Positions 1-10,934 of a stretch of DNA of 64,000 nucleotides are shown in pieces. The position numbers were made by a program, and so were the translations under genes. The DNA is taken from NCBI GenBank assembly GCA_039621445.1, contig CP154957.1, positions 43,300,265 to 43,364,264 of the forward strand. The letters run 5' to 3'. Under the pieces are notes generated by a model. That model saw only the letters and a list, made by a program, of their open reading frames with translations. It was not told where the DNA came from and ran no database searches. Origin of the DNA: Euglena gracilis (Eukaryota; Euglenida; Euglenophyceae; Euglenales). Numbering within the stretch: the first letter of the stretch is position 1; every line of letters starts with the position of its first letter.

Positions 1-800
1 AAAATCCTTGAAAAAACCCCACGGCACTTCTTGATGTTAAAACCGGCGTTTGATACGCCAGGTTCAGGACAGAACCGGCGTCCGCCCCACGGGTTTTCCG
101 GACGCCAGTTCTGTCCTAACACCCGGCGTCAGGAATGCCGGTTCTGTCCAAAACCCGGCGTCCGGTTTGGATTTTGGCCACAAACCGACTTTTTCCCCCC
201 TCCTTTGGTGCTAATTGTTTTTTGGGACCCCACAAACCACTTTCACCTTGGCTGTTTGAATGGGGGGTTGGTACGCCGTGGCGAGGGGGTCCGAATAGGG
301 GGGGGGGAGGGGGGTAAATGGCGTGGCGAGGGGGTCGGCGACCAGGGGGGGGGGAGGGGTGTACCATGGTTTTCCAACAAAATTTTCGTTCAAAAATTCG
401 CGAAAAACGCTGGTGGCGTGGCGAGGGGGTCCGGCTAGGGGGGGGGGGGTAAATGGCGTGGCGAGGCCCTCGAAGAGGGGGGGGAGGAGGGGTGTACCAT
501 GCCCCCCCCATATTGTACCCCCCCCATAATGTACTCCCCCCCACGGGGTACCCCCCCACCATGGACCATGACCTTGGCCGCCCCCCATATTGTACCACTA
601 CCCCCCCCTTATTTGACCCCCCCCCTTAATTGAGCATTTGGGTCTGGGAAAAATTTTTTTTAAGGCGCCGAAGGCGCCGAAAATTTTTTTTGGCCTGTCT
701 CAAAGCCAAAATTTTGACCCCCCCCCCTTATTTGACCCCCCCCCCTTAATTGAGCATTTGGGGGGTCCTTTAGGCCGAGGTGTGCTCAAATAAGGGGGGG
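1..800. repeat. G/C-run DNA with GGCGT..ACGCC units
   Basis: The units CCGGCGTTTGATACGCC and GACGCCAGTTCTGTCC (41-165) belong to a dispersed family also seen at 12230-12770, 26930-27080 and 27780-27835. The rest alternates runs of 6 to 12 C or G, with CCCTTATTTGACCCCC...TTAATTGAGCATTTGG repeated at 605-640 and 720-760. No gene. Confidence 0.8.
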
Positions 801-805
801 GGTAG

Positions 806-850
806 TGGTACCAGGTTTTGAATAGTGCTGAGCTCTTGATAAGCGCGCCC
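806..850. repeat. Dispersed 40-bp motif (GGTACCAGGTTTTGAATAGTGCTGAGCTC)
   Basis: The same motif appears reversed at 22472-22515 and in part at 33370-33395, each time at the edge of a repeat block. It is followed here by an extreme GC stretch of CCGGCC units (855-930). Confidence 0.6.
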
Positions 851-1174
851 CCACCACCGACGGTCCGGCCCGGCCCGGCCCGGCGGCCCAGCCCGGCCCG
901 GCCAGCGGCGGGCCGGCGGGCCGGCCGGCGGCCCGGCGTCCCCAGCGAATCGTTTCGGGCCCAAAAATTTTGTTCGATTTTTTTCGACTTTTTTGACCGG
1001 GTTTGACCCAAAGTCAATGGGTCGGCGGCCCAAAACGGGGCGCTGGCGGGTCGAAAAACGCTCATTTTCGGCTCAAAAACAGTTTTTTCCGGGTCCGGGA
1101 GGCCAAAAAACATCGTTTCGGGCAAAAAAAATTTTTCCATTTTTTTCGACTTTTTAGACCCGGTTGACATTGGT

Positions 1175-2085
1175 CATGATGGGCAGCATGGGCCATGATG
1201 GCCATGATGGGTCATGATGGCCATCATTGGTTGACCCATGATGGCCATCATGACCAATGATGGCCATCATGGCCCATGATGGCCATCATGGGCCATGATG
1301 GCCATCATTGGTCATGATGGGCATCATGGGTCATGATGGCCATCATTGGTCATGATGGCCATCATTGGTCGTGATGGCCATCATTGGTCATGATGGGCAT
1401 CATGGGTCATGATGGCCATCATTGGTCCTGATGGCCATCATTGGTCCTGATGGCCATCATTGGTCCTGATGGCCATCATTGGTCCTGATGGCCATCAATG
1501 GTCCTGATGGCCATCATTGGTCATGATGGCCATCAGGGGTCATGATTCCCATCATTGGGCATGCTGGCCATCATTGGTCATGATGGCCATCATTGGTCAT
1601 GATGGCCATCATTGGTCATGATGGCCATCATTGGTCATGATGGCCATCATTGGTCCTGATGGCCATCATTGGTCATGATGGGCGTCAGGGGTCATAATGG
1701 CCATCATTAGCCATGATGGCCATCATTGGTCATGATGGCCATCATTGGTCATGATGGGCCTCAGGGGTCATGATGGCCATCATTGGTCATGATGGCCATC
1801 ATTGCCATCATTGGTCCTGATGGCCATCATTGGTCCTGATGGCCATCATTGGTCCTGATGGCCATCATTGGTCATGATGGCCATCATTGGTCATGATGGC
1901 CATCATTGGTCACGATGGCCATCATTGGTCCTGATGGCCATCATTGGTCATGATGGCCATCATTGGTCATGATGGCCATCATTGCCCATGATGGTCATCA
2001 TGGGTCATCATGCACATTATGACCCATGATCTGCATCACCGGTCATGATGCGCATCATGGCCATCACAGGCCATGATGGCCATTA
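1175..2085. repeat. 19-bp satellite, CATGATGGCCATCATTGGT
   Basis: About 45 degenerate copies in tandem. Each unit contains the palindrome ATGATGGCCATCAT. Common variants are CCTGATGG and CATGATGGGC. Shorter arrays occur at 10172-10215 and 21835-22080. Confidence 0.95.
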
Positions 2086-3100
2086 TGGTCGAAAAACGCC
2101 CATTTTCGGCTCGAAAACCCCTTTTCCGGGTCAAGGAGGCCAAAAAACATCGTTTCGGGCAAAAAATTTTTTTTCGATTTTTTTCGACTTTTTTGACCCG
2201 GTTTTGGCCCGAAGTCAATGGGTTGGCGGCCCAAAACGGGGCGCTGGCGGGTCGAAAAACGCTCATTTTCGGCTCAAAAACAGTTTTTCCGGGTCCGGGA
2301 GGCCAAAAAACATCGTTTAGGGCAAAAAAATTTTTTTCGATTTTTTTCGACCTTTTTGGCCGAAAACGGCTAAGTCGAACAGAGGGAAAAGTGTACAAAA
2401 TGGCTTGAAATGGCCCAAATTGGCCAAAAAACGGCCGTATCTCGGGCTGGGCGGTGAGTTGCGGGGAAACCAAAATCACAGTACATAGAGCGTTCCAAGG
2501 GCTTCAATTTAGGTCTCTGGACATTTCCTTTGATTTTGCATCATTTTCGAGAAATTTTGAAAACATCGATTTTTTGACCCCCCACCCCCCGAAAACGGCT
2601 AAGTCGAACAGAGGGAAAAGTGTACAAAACGGCCGTCTGCGCCGAAAACGGCCGTATCTCGGGCTAGGCGGGGAGTTGCGGGGAAATCAAAATACCGGTA
2701 GATAGGGCGTTCCAAGGGCTTCAAATTAGGTCTCCGGACATTTCCTTTGGTTTGGCTTCATTTTGGAGATATTTTGAAAATTGACATTTTTTGGCCGTCC
2801 AAAGGGGGGGGGGGCTTATCCAGGGGGGTTGGCGAATCCTACCCAGTTTGGACCCCTTCGCGCGTGAATAACTCGGGCCTGGCGGGGAGTTGGGGGTCAA
2901 ACCCAGGTGATTCGGAAACTAGGAATCCAGTCGCTCGTGACTGAAAAAAAAAATTTCGGGAACGGGGCCGGGATCATGGTGATAATCCGCCGGTTCCCGA
3001 GGTGGCCCCGAGGGGGGGGGAGGGGGGGGGGGTTCGGGGGGGTTTTCCCCCACGGGTAAGCTTCGCTCTTACCCATAAAGGGATAAGAGCTCAGCGACCC
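2085..3100. repeat. Family A composite repeat, copy 1
   Basis: Modules: AAAAACGCTCATTTTCGGC...GGGAGGCCAAAAAACATCG (2085-2360, also at 1050-1160), TCTCGGGCTAGGCGGGGAGTTG...GGTCTCCGGACATTTCC (2430-2800), and AACTCGGGCCTGGCGGGGAG...AATTTCGGGAACGGGG (2866-2980). The motif CGCTCTTACCC-ATAAAG-GGATAAGAGCTCAGCG closes it (3068-3100). The same order recurs at 21300-22420 and 32255-33280. Confidence 0.8.
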
Positions 3101-3690
3101 CCCCCCATAATGTACCTCCCCCCCAGAAAATGGCTCCCAGGGGGGGGGGTACAATATGGGGGGGGGGCATGGTACCAACCCCCCAATACAAACTGATATC
3201 CCCATATGTCCCCCTCCCTCCATTTTCTTGACCAGCCGAGTTTGGGGGAAACTCTGCGGGTCAACGAAAAAAAAATGATTTTGCGCAAAGTGAAAAAAAT
3301 GGCTTCTTCACCCCCCCAGGTTGCGAAGTTGACAGTTGGGTTGAGTTGGGAGGTTTCCAAAGGGGTTCTACCCATGATTTCGCTTTCTAGCTCAAGTTTT
3401 TGGAGCATTGGACTTCAAAAAGGGCGTTAGCGTCTCGGCCCCTTCGGGGCCAGGGGGACATAAAAAAGTACATTTTGGTTGTGCCATGAAAAAAATTTTC
3501 CTCGGCGCTTCGCGCCGGGGAAAAAAAGGATGTGCTCCAAATTTTGTCGGTTCCTCGCCCCCCCCGGGAAAAAATTGTTCCGACACCGCTGAGACTTAGG
3601 TCAAAGTCTGTGTTTCTAAACACGGACTTCGGCACGTCAAAGTCTGTGTTTAGAAACACAGACTTTGACCAAAGCCATGTTGCTATAAAC
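3100..3690. other. No gene recognised; hairpin at 3599-3670
   Basis: C/G-run DNA leads to a perfect 25-bp inverted repeat (GGTCAAAGTCTGTGTTTCTA..., 3599-3623 with 3646-3670). Confidence 0.7.
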
Positions 3691-3807
3691 ACAGCCTTAA
3701 ACAGTGGTATGCATGGGTGTCAGATGGAGAGGTGTACTGTTATTTGGACAATCCACAGGTAATTGTACTTGTTGGTCTCCGCCTTCCAACAGCATGGAAT
3801 CATTGTC

Positions 3808-3834
3808 CGGTCCTGGGTTCTGCTCAATGTCACC
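3808..3834 (-). other. 2A-like motif 4, GDIEQNPGP (canonical)
   Basis: The motif is preceded by PPLCLS, resembling the LLLxxGDIExNPGP context of retrotransposon 2A sequences. The frame ends 36 codons later. Confidence 0.8.
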
Positions 3835-3930
3835 ACTGAGGCAAAGAGGTGGGTGCTTTGGTCGTCGGCAATGGGGCCGGGTGCTAGGTCGCAGGGATAG
3901 GGGTCCTTCACGTGGGGTTATCCGATGAAT

Positions 3931-3957
3931 AGGTCCTGGCTCGAGGTGAACGTCACC
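3931..3957 (-). other. 2A-like motif 3, GDVHLEPGP (degenerate)
   Basis: Glu is replaced by His and Asn by Glu. It lies downstream of the transposon insertion, 41 codons before motif 4. Confidence 0.55.
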
Positions 3958-4231
3958 ACAAAGTGCGACATCTTGGTGTGTGGGCCTCTCGGCTATGACA
4001 GTGTTGTTGGGGCTTATGTCACCTCGTTGGTAGTTTGGTCGTCTTTGTGCTGTCCGTCGTGCCCTCCGGATGTGACGGTCAACTGAAACTACTGATCTTG
4101 TCGAACGTAACAAGGCCATGTTGTCCAGGATATCAATGGTGTGTACATTCAATGGGGAGAGGTCGGACGAGGAGGGCTCCGTTGGAGGTACTCTGGGGAA
4201 AGTGCCTCTCGGCCGGAGAACGTTGGGTAGT

Positions 4232-5046
4232 GGGGGAGCACGCCGTCGGCCAGCCGTCGGCCAGCCGTCGGCCAGCCGTGTGACTCACAGGAAAATGACC
4301 CGAGCTATTAGCTCGACAATACAAAAACAATTTCGCCGCCAATCCCCTGCCAAGGTCACGTTCATCGTTCGTGGAGGTTGCATTTTTGCCCATTTGAAGT
4401 CATTTTTCGTCAATTTTTGTCAATTTTGCCAATCTTGGGACTTTTTTGACCAATTTTGACCATTTCAGCCGATTTTTGGGTCATTCCATAGTCATTGTGA
4501 AGGAATTTTGCAAAAATTATTTGAATGACTAAAAATTGTTCAGTTGATGGTCCATTTTCCACGAACTGACAAAAATTACCTGTTATGGACGGAAAAATGC
4601 TGAAATTTTGTGTGGAACGGTTTCAAGTGACTAAAAATTGCCCAAAGCAACCCCTCTTGTAGGGCTTTGCACCCCAAATTAGGCATTAATCACTCAAAGT
4701 TAGGAATTGGCCCACCAAATCCCCTCAAAATAAGGAACCTTTTCACTAATTAGGAATTTACCGTCTCAAAAGAAGGCATTGGCACACCAAACTTGGGATT
4801 AAAACTCAAAATATCTGCACTTTACACCCAAAATTAGGCATTTGCCACTCAAAATTAGGAATATACACAGGAAAATAGGAATTTGTACCTCAAAATTAGG
4901 AATTGGCACACTAAATTAGGAATTTGCCTTCCAAAACTTAGAACAGGCACACCAAATTAGGCATTTGCAACTCAACAAAAGCTCAACGACAGGACCCGGC
5001 TTCCGTCACGCCGTCGGCCAGCCGTCGGCCAGCCGTGTGCTCCCCC
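4232..5046. mobile_element. Family E non-autonomous DNA transposon, copy 1 (815 bp)
   Basis: Terminal inverted repeats are GGGGGAGCAC and GTGCTCCCCC, flanked by the 3-bp duplication AGT (4229-4231 and 5047-5049). Just inside both ends lie GCCGTCGGCCA units. The interior is A/T-rich with many AATTAGGCATTTGCC-like stretches and no gene. Excision with one AGT restores the interrupted minus-strand reading frame. Confidence 0.85.
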
Positions 5047-5417
5047 AGTGTCATTAGGTGAATAGGGGGCAGGTAGAAGTGAAAGGCCTCGCCGATGTTG
5101 CATACTTCGGACCATAAACAGGTCAGTAGCCACATAATGGCATGCACACTCGATGGGGAGTCGTGACGTGGTGGTCGATGTGGCCATAGCCCTATGAGCA
5201 CAAACAGAACTCCTCTCAAAACTTCCCAACATTCGGTGAGCTCATAGACGGTGGTGTCCTCAACCAGGACATCGGAAGGGAAGGTGTCTCGGAAAGTTTG
5301 AAGTTCTGCATCCACCTCTTGAAGGCTCGCCAGCAGTCTGTGCCGAATAAAATTCTCTTGAAGTCCCCTGGAGATAGGGATTGTCGGTCTTTCCATGGTG
5401 GCCAGACGGAAGTAGAT

Positions 5418-5444
5418 GGGCCCTGGTTGTGTTTGGACGTCACC
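5418..5444 (-). other. 2A-like motif 2, GDVQTQPGP (degenerate)
   Basis: Glu and Asn of the consensus are replaced by Gln. The lead-in TGRGERITTH matches that of motif 1, which supports a duplicated module. Skipping activity is doubtful. Confidence 0.6.
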
Positions 5445-5825
5445 ATGAGTGGTGATTCGTTCCCCCCTTCCAGTTGGCTGGTGTCCTTCTGAAAACTTTT
5501 CCCGGGCTTGTTCTACGGTGTATCCTCGGCTTGTTACGGAGTGTACTCTTGCTGTCTCAGTAGATGGAAATACTGTGGCTGAAAAAACAGGGCAGGTTTC
5601 CCTGTGGTGCAGGCACCAACCTGCCGAGGCAGTGATGGTTTCGATGTCACACAAAGTGCATTTCAGCCAGTATGTAGCTTTGGAAGGAAGTGAACGGGAG
5701 GAGCCATCGGGGCCTTGCCGCAATGGTATTTCGGCCTTGATCCGAAAGAAATCAGTCATGTTCATGGCAACAAGTTGGTCCAATAGATCCATGACTTCAC
5801 CACAGGGTCCATTAAATGCCGTCGG

Positions 5826-5852
5826 CGGGCCTGGATTGGTTTCCACATCACC
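5826..5852 (-). other. 2A-like motif 1, GDVETNPGP (canonical)
   Basis: This fits the ribosome-skipping consensus D-V/I-E-x-N-P-G-P exactly. It is preceded by TGRGDSLTTM and followed by a second P. Confidence 0.8.
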
Positions 5853-6653
5853 CATTGTTGTCAGGGAATCACCTCGCCCCGTCTTCAGATATGCGTCTTC
5901 CGGCTTCTTCCCCCCGTGTGGGCATGCAGTGCAGAGGTGTATGGTGCCGACTGTTTCTGCCATGTGGAAATTTTTTGTGCAGCACAAGAGTAATAGTCCG
6001 ACAGGGAGTCATTTGAGTCATCAAGATCGCTGGTGGTCCGTATAGACGGGGAAAGACGATCAGCCAATCCAACCTCACACGCAAACTGTAACGGTCTGGG
6101 CATGTCATCCATCAGCCAAATTCTTGGGCAGTATCGCCAGGCAATGGGCAGGGTTGGTTCTCGGGAGGGTGTCAGCCTCCTCTTTGTCCTCGGGGGGCGG
6201 ACTGCTTCTGCTGCAGGCACTTTTTGTTTTATTTTTTGTGCGATAGCTTGGCGTACTTTGTTTATGTGCGACATGTCCACTACCTCCTCACGTTGTTCCT
6301 CTGGTCGGTATTGATGAAGAATTTGGGCGATTCTGATCCGTTCCAGGATGAGGTTCTTTTTTGGTGGGGGGGGGGGGCGATTGCACAACGTTTGGCGCTG
6401 CCAGTGGCAACGTGAGTTTCATGTCAGTGTGCACCATTTTTTGTGACTGCCGAATGTCCACTGTTCTGCCAATGTCGACCCACTTTTCCTGAATGTTTGC
6501 CAGTTTTCTGGCGACCTCCTCGTGAAATAAAATGCCTCCTGCTTGCTGTCTCATGCGCCTTCTCCAAAAAAAATTCTTCCCTGAGGGACCGAAACTCTGG
6601 TTTTTCCCAAACTGGTACCCCTTCCAGGGGGGTGTTGGGGGGGGGGGGGGGGT

Positions 6654-6960
6654 TCAGATCGGGAGTGCCTTGGGGTGCCTGCCCAGGCAGGCCCCCCCCC
6701 CCCCCCCGGAGTGGGGTCGGCACCACCTCAAAAAGCAGCCTGCCAAAGGGGGGATCCTTGGCCGTTTGGAAGCAAAGGTAGCCCTGAATGAATCTTCCCA
6801 TGAAATTGAAAAGGTTACAAAAGACATGTTCAAATGACCTTTTGCAAAACAGTGTTTCTTAAACGGTTGTTTTGTGTGGGCTCTATTTATGCTGTTGATT
6901 TCATGCAAAAAGGAGTCCACAGCGGTCAGTTCCCTTCAAACTATTGCCTTCATTTCAAAT
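6654..6960 (-). repeat. Dispersed repeat with conserved reading frame, copy 1
   Basis: The minus strand reads [20 protein letters not shown], then [21 protein letters not shown] second copy, opposite in orientation, is at 23460-23740 with only a few residue changes. One edge is the palindrome GTGCCTGCCCAGGCAGG. Confidence 0.75.
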
Positions 6961-8189
6961 CCCCCCCCCCCCCGAGCTATTCCTGTCCCCGGGACCCTTT
7001 GCGGCCCAATGGCCCCCCCCTTACTGTTCCCATGGACCCAAAAGGGGGCCACGGGACGGGAAGAGTAAGGGGGGGGCCAGTACCACATCTGGGATTAAGG
7101 GTGCTGGCAGGCCAGGGTTGTAAAATGGTGTTGAGAGGGGGGGGGACTTCTGTACTCTGGCCTGTGCCGAGAAATGCTCTGAGGCTTCTGAAGAGTTCAG
7201 CCTCTCTCCTTCTCTGCTCTTCTTCTCTGGTCCAATTCTTCCTCTGGTCATCTTCTCTGCTCCAGTTTGATTACAGTGGTTGCTGAGATTGCTGGGGTCC
7301 ACCCCAAAGGTTGGTTCTGTGATGGAATGTACATTTGTATGATTGATGTGACAGATGGGCATACTTGATTTCTACCCACTGGTGGGCATTGGAATGGGCT
7401 GTTCACTGGAATGCCCACTGATGGGCCTGACTGTGGAATGCCCACTGATGGGCTTGCTGTACAGGGGGACTCCAGACTCACTTGCTGATGGAGCTGGGGC
7501 TGAGGAGAACTCTGTTGAGATATATGATCGATCTCTCTGCCATGGGGGCTTGTAATCTCTTCCAAACCTTCTCTGTAGGTACCTCTTGCCATGTCCTCTT
7601 CCTTCTCTGTGAGCTGCTGTCTTGACTTTCTCTGTCACTATGTACAGGGCGGTCGGCAGTGAGTCGTTGTGCCACAGCAGTGGTTAGCACCGGCACCAAC
7701 AGCGGCAACAACATTTTGGCCAGCAGCTCCAACTGTCCAGTGTCCACTGCAACAGTAGGTGTACTTGAAGGGTTGGTTGTGGTAGCAGCTTGGTTGACAA
7801 GGGCACTCTCCCCGTCAAGCCACGTACCGCTGCCCTGCCCCCGACCCCTTTACACTCCAGCACTGCCGTCCCCCTCAGCTCCCCGCTCCCCGCTCCCCCT
7901 CGCCCCTCTACCCTCGCGCAACATTTTGAAGGTGAGCCTAGCCCATTTTCCACTCGCCGCCCTATACCCCAGCTGTAAATTTTCGTAACCACCAGCGGAC
8001 CTTCAAATCCACTAGGCTGTGCCACTGGTCGGTGGATTCGGTTCGCCCCACCACCGTTCATGAATTCCTCTCCTATCACAACAAAAAAAAAAGTCTCAAA
8101 CTGGGTGCTCATTCTGGGTGCTCTTTCTGAGTGTCTATTTTTTTTCGTCTGCATAATCACCATGGCTGCAAAGGGGCGGTGGGTCGTGG

Positions 8190-8190
<1 letters not shown>
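6960..8190. other. No gene recognised
   Basis: C-run DNA is followed by a minus-strand frame (7478-7747, MDTGQLELLAKMLLPLLVPV) of protein-like composition but no known family, and by short GGAATGCCCACTGATGGGC direct repeats (7390-7460). Confidence 0.3.

Positions 8191-8222
<32 letters not shown>
8190..8222. repeat. (TG)n microsatellite
   Basis: Uninterrupted TG dinucleotides. CCGGC/GCCGG units follow at 8335-8380 and (CCGT)n at 8459-8480. Confidence 0.95.
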
Positions 8223-8226
<4 letters not shown>

Positions 8227-8589
8227 TGTGGGTTTTTTTTAACGAAGAATGTGCTTAGGAATGAGCACCCAGAATCAGGACTTACCCAGTTTGCGACGAA
8301 AAAAATTTCCAGACGCCTTCGCTTCCAAAGACCCAGCCGGCTAGCCGGCCAGCCGGCCAGCCGGCTAGCCGGCTAGCTGGACCAAGTGCATTTTCTTCAG
8401 CCGTCTGGACCAAGCCCACAAGCTCAGCCGTCCGTCCAGACTTTTGCTTTTTTCACCAGCCGTCCGTCCGTCCGTCCGTCCGCCTCCTATATTTCAGCAA
8501 GTTTCAGTAAGGATTCAGAGTTTTTGCCTGCGTGGATTCAGGTTCATTTCTGAGCCTGGCGCTTTTTGGATGGTTGATATTTCCCCCCC

Positions 8590-8990
8590 CCCAGAAGCCC
8601 GCCGGGACTTCGGGCGAAAAAATAATACCCCCTGGGGGGTATTATTTGGGGGGGGTTTATCAGGATAAGGGCCCGAGGGGGGGGTATTCTTTGGGGGAGG
8701 GTATTATGTTTCCAAAATTTTCGAAATTTTTTGAAGTCCCGTAAAACCCAAAATAGCACCCAAAACCGCCCTTTGGGGTCATTTTTTGCACTTTCTTGTG
8801 AAATTTACCATTTTTTGGAGGTCGGATGAGCCAGAAAAATCCATTTTTTTTTCATAATTTGTTGTCACAAATTGTGATTTTTACCGACATTTTCAGGTCA
8901 AAAATCCGGGCCTTCGGCCTAGAAAAGGGGGGGAGGGGTATTATTTCGGCGGCCGAAGTCTGACCTCAAGGGGGGGGGGGTATTATTTGG
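8590..8990 (+). repeat. Family B dispersed repeat, copy 1
   Basis: Edges are GGGCGAAAAAATAATACCCCC and AAGTC...GGGGGGTATTATTTGG. The core holds TTTTCGAAATTTTTTGAAGT and TTTTCAGGTCAAAAATCCGG. A second copy in the same orientation is at 29600-29965. Confidence 0.8.
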
Positions 8991-8999
8991 GGGGGGTAA

Positions 9000-9250
9000 C
9001 GTGACCCCCCCCTATATGACACCCCCCCCCCCTAATAGTCGCCCCCCCCTTGGGGGGGCGACAATTAGGGGGGGGGTTACCCATGGACCCAAAGGAAATG
9101 TGGGGTAATTGAGTAACCCCCCCCCCTAATTGTCACCCCCCCCCTAATAGTCGCCAGGGGGGGTCAAAACGCTCCCGGGGGGGTGCCATTTAGGTGGGGG
9201 GGGGGTCACGTTATTATTTGGGGGGGGGAGTATTATTTGGGGGGGGTTTA
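9000..9250. repeat. C-run/G-run foldback DNA
   Basis: Blocks of CCCCCCCTAATTGTCGCC face GGCGACAATTAGGGGGGG. The same pieces occur at 19928-19995 and 22550-22630. Confidence 0.7.
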
Positions 9251-9534
9251 CAAATACTAAAGGCTGCTGGGTTTGCGGCCAACAATTTTTTTCACAGACT
9301 GCCTCACTTTCTCATTAAATACCACCTCCCCCCCTAATTGAACCCCCCCCAATTGACCAAATGCCCTGGGGAAAGTTTTTTCAACCCCCCCCTCTAATTG
9401 ACTACCCCGTGGGAATTCTGTGCTACCCCCTAATTGACCAAAAGGGGGGTTCCATGGAGAGGTCCCACGGTCAATTAGGGGGGGGAGGTGGTAAGAGAGT
9501 GAACGAAGGGGGGGGGGGGCTTCTTCTGAAACCC

Positions 9535-9870
9535 AAAATGCCCAACACCCTAAAACACAGAACACAACCCAACAAAACCCAGAACAGTCCAAAACCCAGG
9601 ACACCGCCCAAAGCCCCAGAACACACCAAAAACCCAGAACACAGGCCGAAAACCTGGATGACAACCTAGAAACCCAGAACACAGCCCAAAACCCCAAACC
9701 ACAGCCCGAAAACCAAAACACAACCCAAATGGAAGCCAAAAAACCATCACGCCCCCCAGAAAACCCAGCACAACCCAAAACCCCAGAACACAACCCAAAA
9801 AGCCAAAACACACCCAAAAAACCAAAAAATCACATCCCAAAAACCCAGAACTCAGGCAAAACTGGATGAC
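9535..9870. repeat. Degenerate minisatellite, CCAGAACACAGCCCAAAAC
   Basis: About 15 units of roughly 20 bp with drift in length and sequence. The Phe/Trp/Gly-rich minus-strand frames are by-products. Confidence 0.8.
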
Positions 9871-10249
9871 AGCCTAGAAGCCCACAATACGGCTCAAACT
9901 GGCCCAAGATGTGGAAATTGGCCCCAAGATGTGGCACCAAAACTGGGCCCCAAAGCTATGGCGCCAAACTGGCCCCACGACATGGCACCAACCTGCACCG
10001 CCGGTTTTTAAAATTGCCACCCACCCCTCTCAATTCTCCCGCGGTGTTGTTGCCAGTACGTTCTTGATCTACGGGCAGAAAAAAAATTTGCGCGGCAACT
10101 ACCGCGGAAAACTTTTCCTCTCGCGCCGCGACAGCCGCGGCATGAGCGCCGCGGCACACAAACTACAAGTATGGTCATGATGGCCATCATGGGTCATGAT
10201 GCGCATCATGGGTTTTGGGGGGGTCCCGGTCGGAAATTTTTTTTTCGCT

Positions 10250-10932
10250 CAAAAACACTTTTTTTGATGTTCTAAAGTGAAAAAAAGTGTTTTTGAACGG
10301 AATTTTTTTTAAAATTTGGGTTCTGATCTGCCTCCTGACCCCCCTCGCCCACCCGCCCTCAGACCCACGCAGGCGTCCCCGAATACCCAAAACTAGCCAA
10401 AATCGCACAACCACGCTCCGGGACCATCATAATTCAATCAAACCACCCCCCTGAAACTCATGATTGACCCCTGGTTTGGGTCCCAATTCCTCGTCTTGCC
10501 CGAGATATGGCCAATTTACCGTTTCGGGCCCCGAATAGGCCCCGAATGGGCAAAACTGGCCCAAAACAGCCAAAGGCATGGGGGGTGTCGGATTTGGGAT
10601 TTTTTCCTGCTCCAAAACACTTTTTTTGGTGTTCTAAAGTGAAAAAAAGTGTTTTTGGGTCCCAACCCCCCCCACTCGACCCGTTGCCCAACCGCCGTCA
10701 CAGCGCCCACAGGGGTTCCCGAATTCCCAAAACTGGCCCAAAATCGCACAACCATACCCTGGGAACCTCAAAAAACGGCCAAACCCACCCCTAAACCTCA
10801 TGATTGACACCCTGCTTTGGGTCCCAACTCCTCGTCTAGGTCAAGGTACGGCCAATTTACGGTTTCGGGCCCCGAACAGGCCCGAAATGGCCAAAACTGG
10901 CAAAACTGGCCCAAAACCACAAAAACGGCCGT
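10250..10932. repeat. 342-bp tandem duplication
   Basis: The copies begin near 10250 and 10592. Each holds the hairpin AACACTTTTTTT...AAAAAAAGTGTT, CCCAAAACTRGCC..AAATCGCACAACCA, and the TGATTGAC..TTTGGGTCCCAA start of a third partial copy (10800-10932). Confidence 0.8.
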
Positions 10933-10934
10933 AT

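Larger units (their letters stand above)
3697..6554 (-). pseudogene. Reading frame with four 2A-like motifs, split by a transposon
   Basis: Unrecognised protein. The frame can be followed from an ATG at 6554 (MRQQAGGILFHEEVARK) to a stop at 3697. Frame changes occur at a C/G run (about 6366-6378) and an A6 run (about 5977-5982), and an 815-bp element lies at 4232-5046. Removing that element plus one 3-bp target copy restores the frame exactly. The N-terminal third is Pro/Lys/Arg-rich (PPRTKRR). Two Cys/His clusters follow (HLCTACPHGG; KCTLCD to CLHHRETC). GDVxxxPGP/GDIxxNPGP motifs occur at 5826-5852, 5418-5444, 3931-3957 and 3808-3834. The first two share the lead-in TGRG(D/E)xxTTxGDV, so they look like a duplicated module. 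2A motifs make ribosomes skip a peptide bond and are known in RNA viruses and at the N terminus of some non-LTR retrotransposons. No reverse transcriptase or endonuclease is seen here. Broken element or spliced gene cannot be decided. Confidence 0.6.

Noticed and set aside
9550-9840. Phe/Trp/Gly/Cys-rich minus-strand frames like a membrane protein
   Set aside because: By-product of the CCAGAACACAGCCCAAAAC minisatellite.
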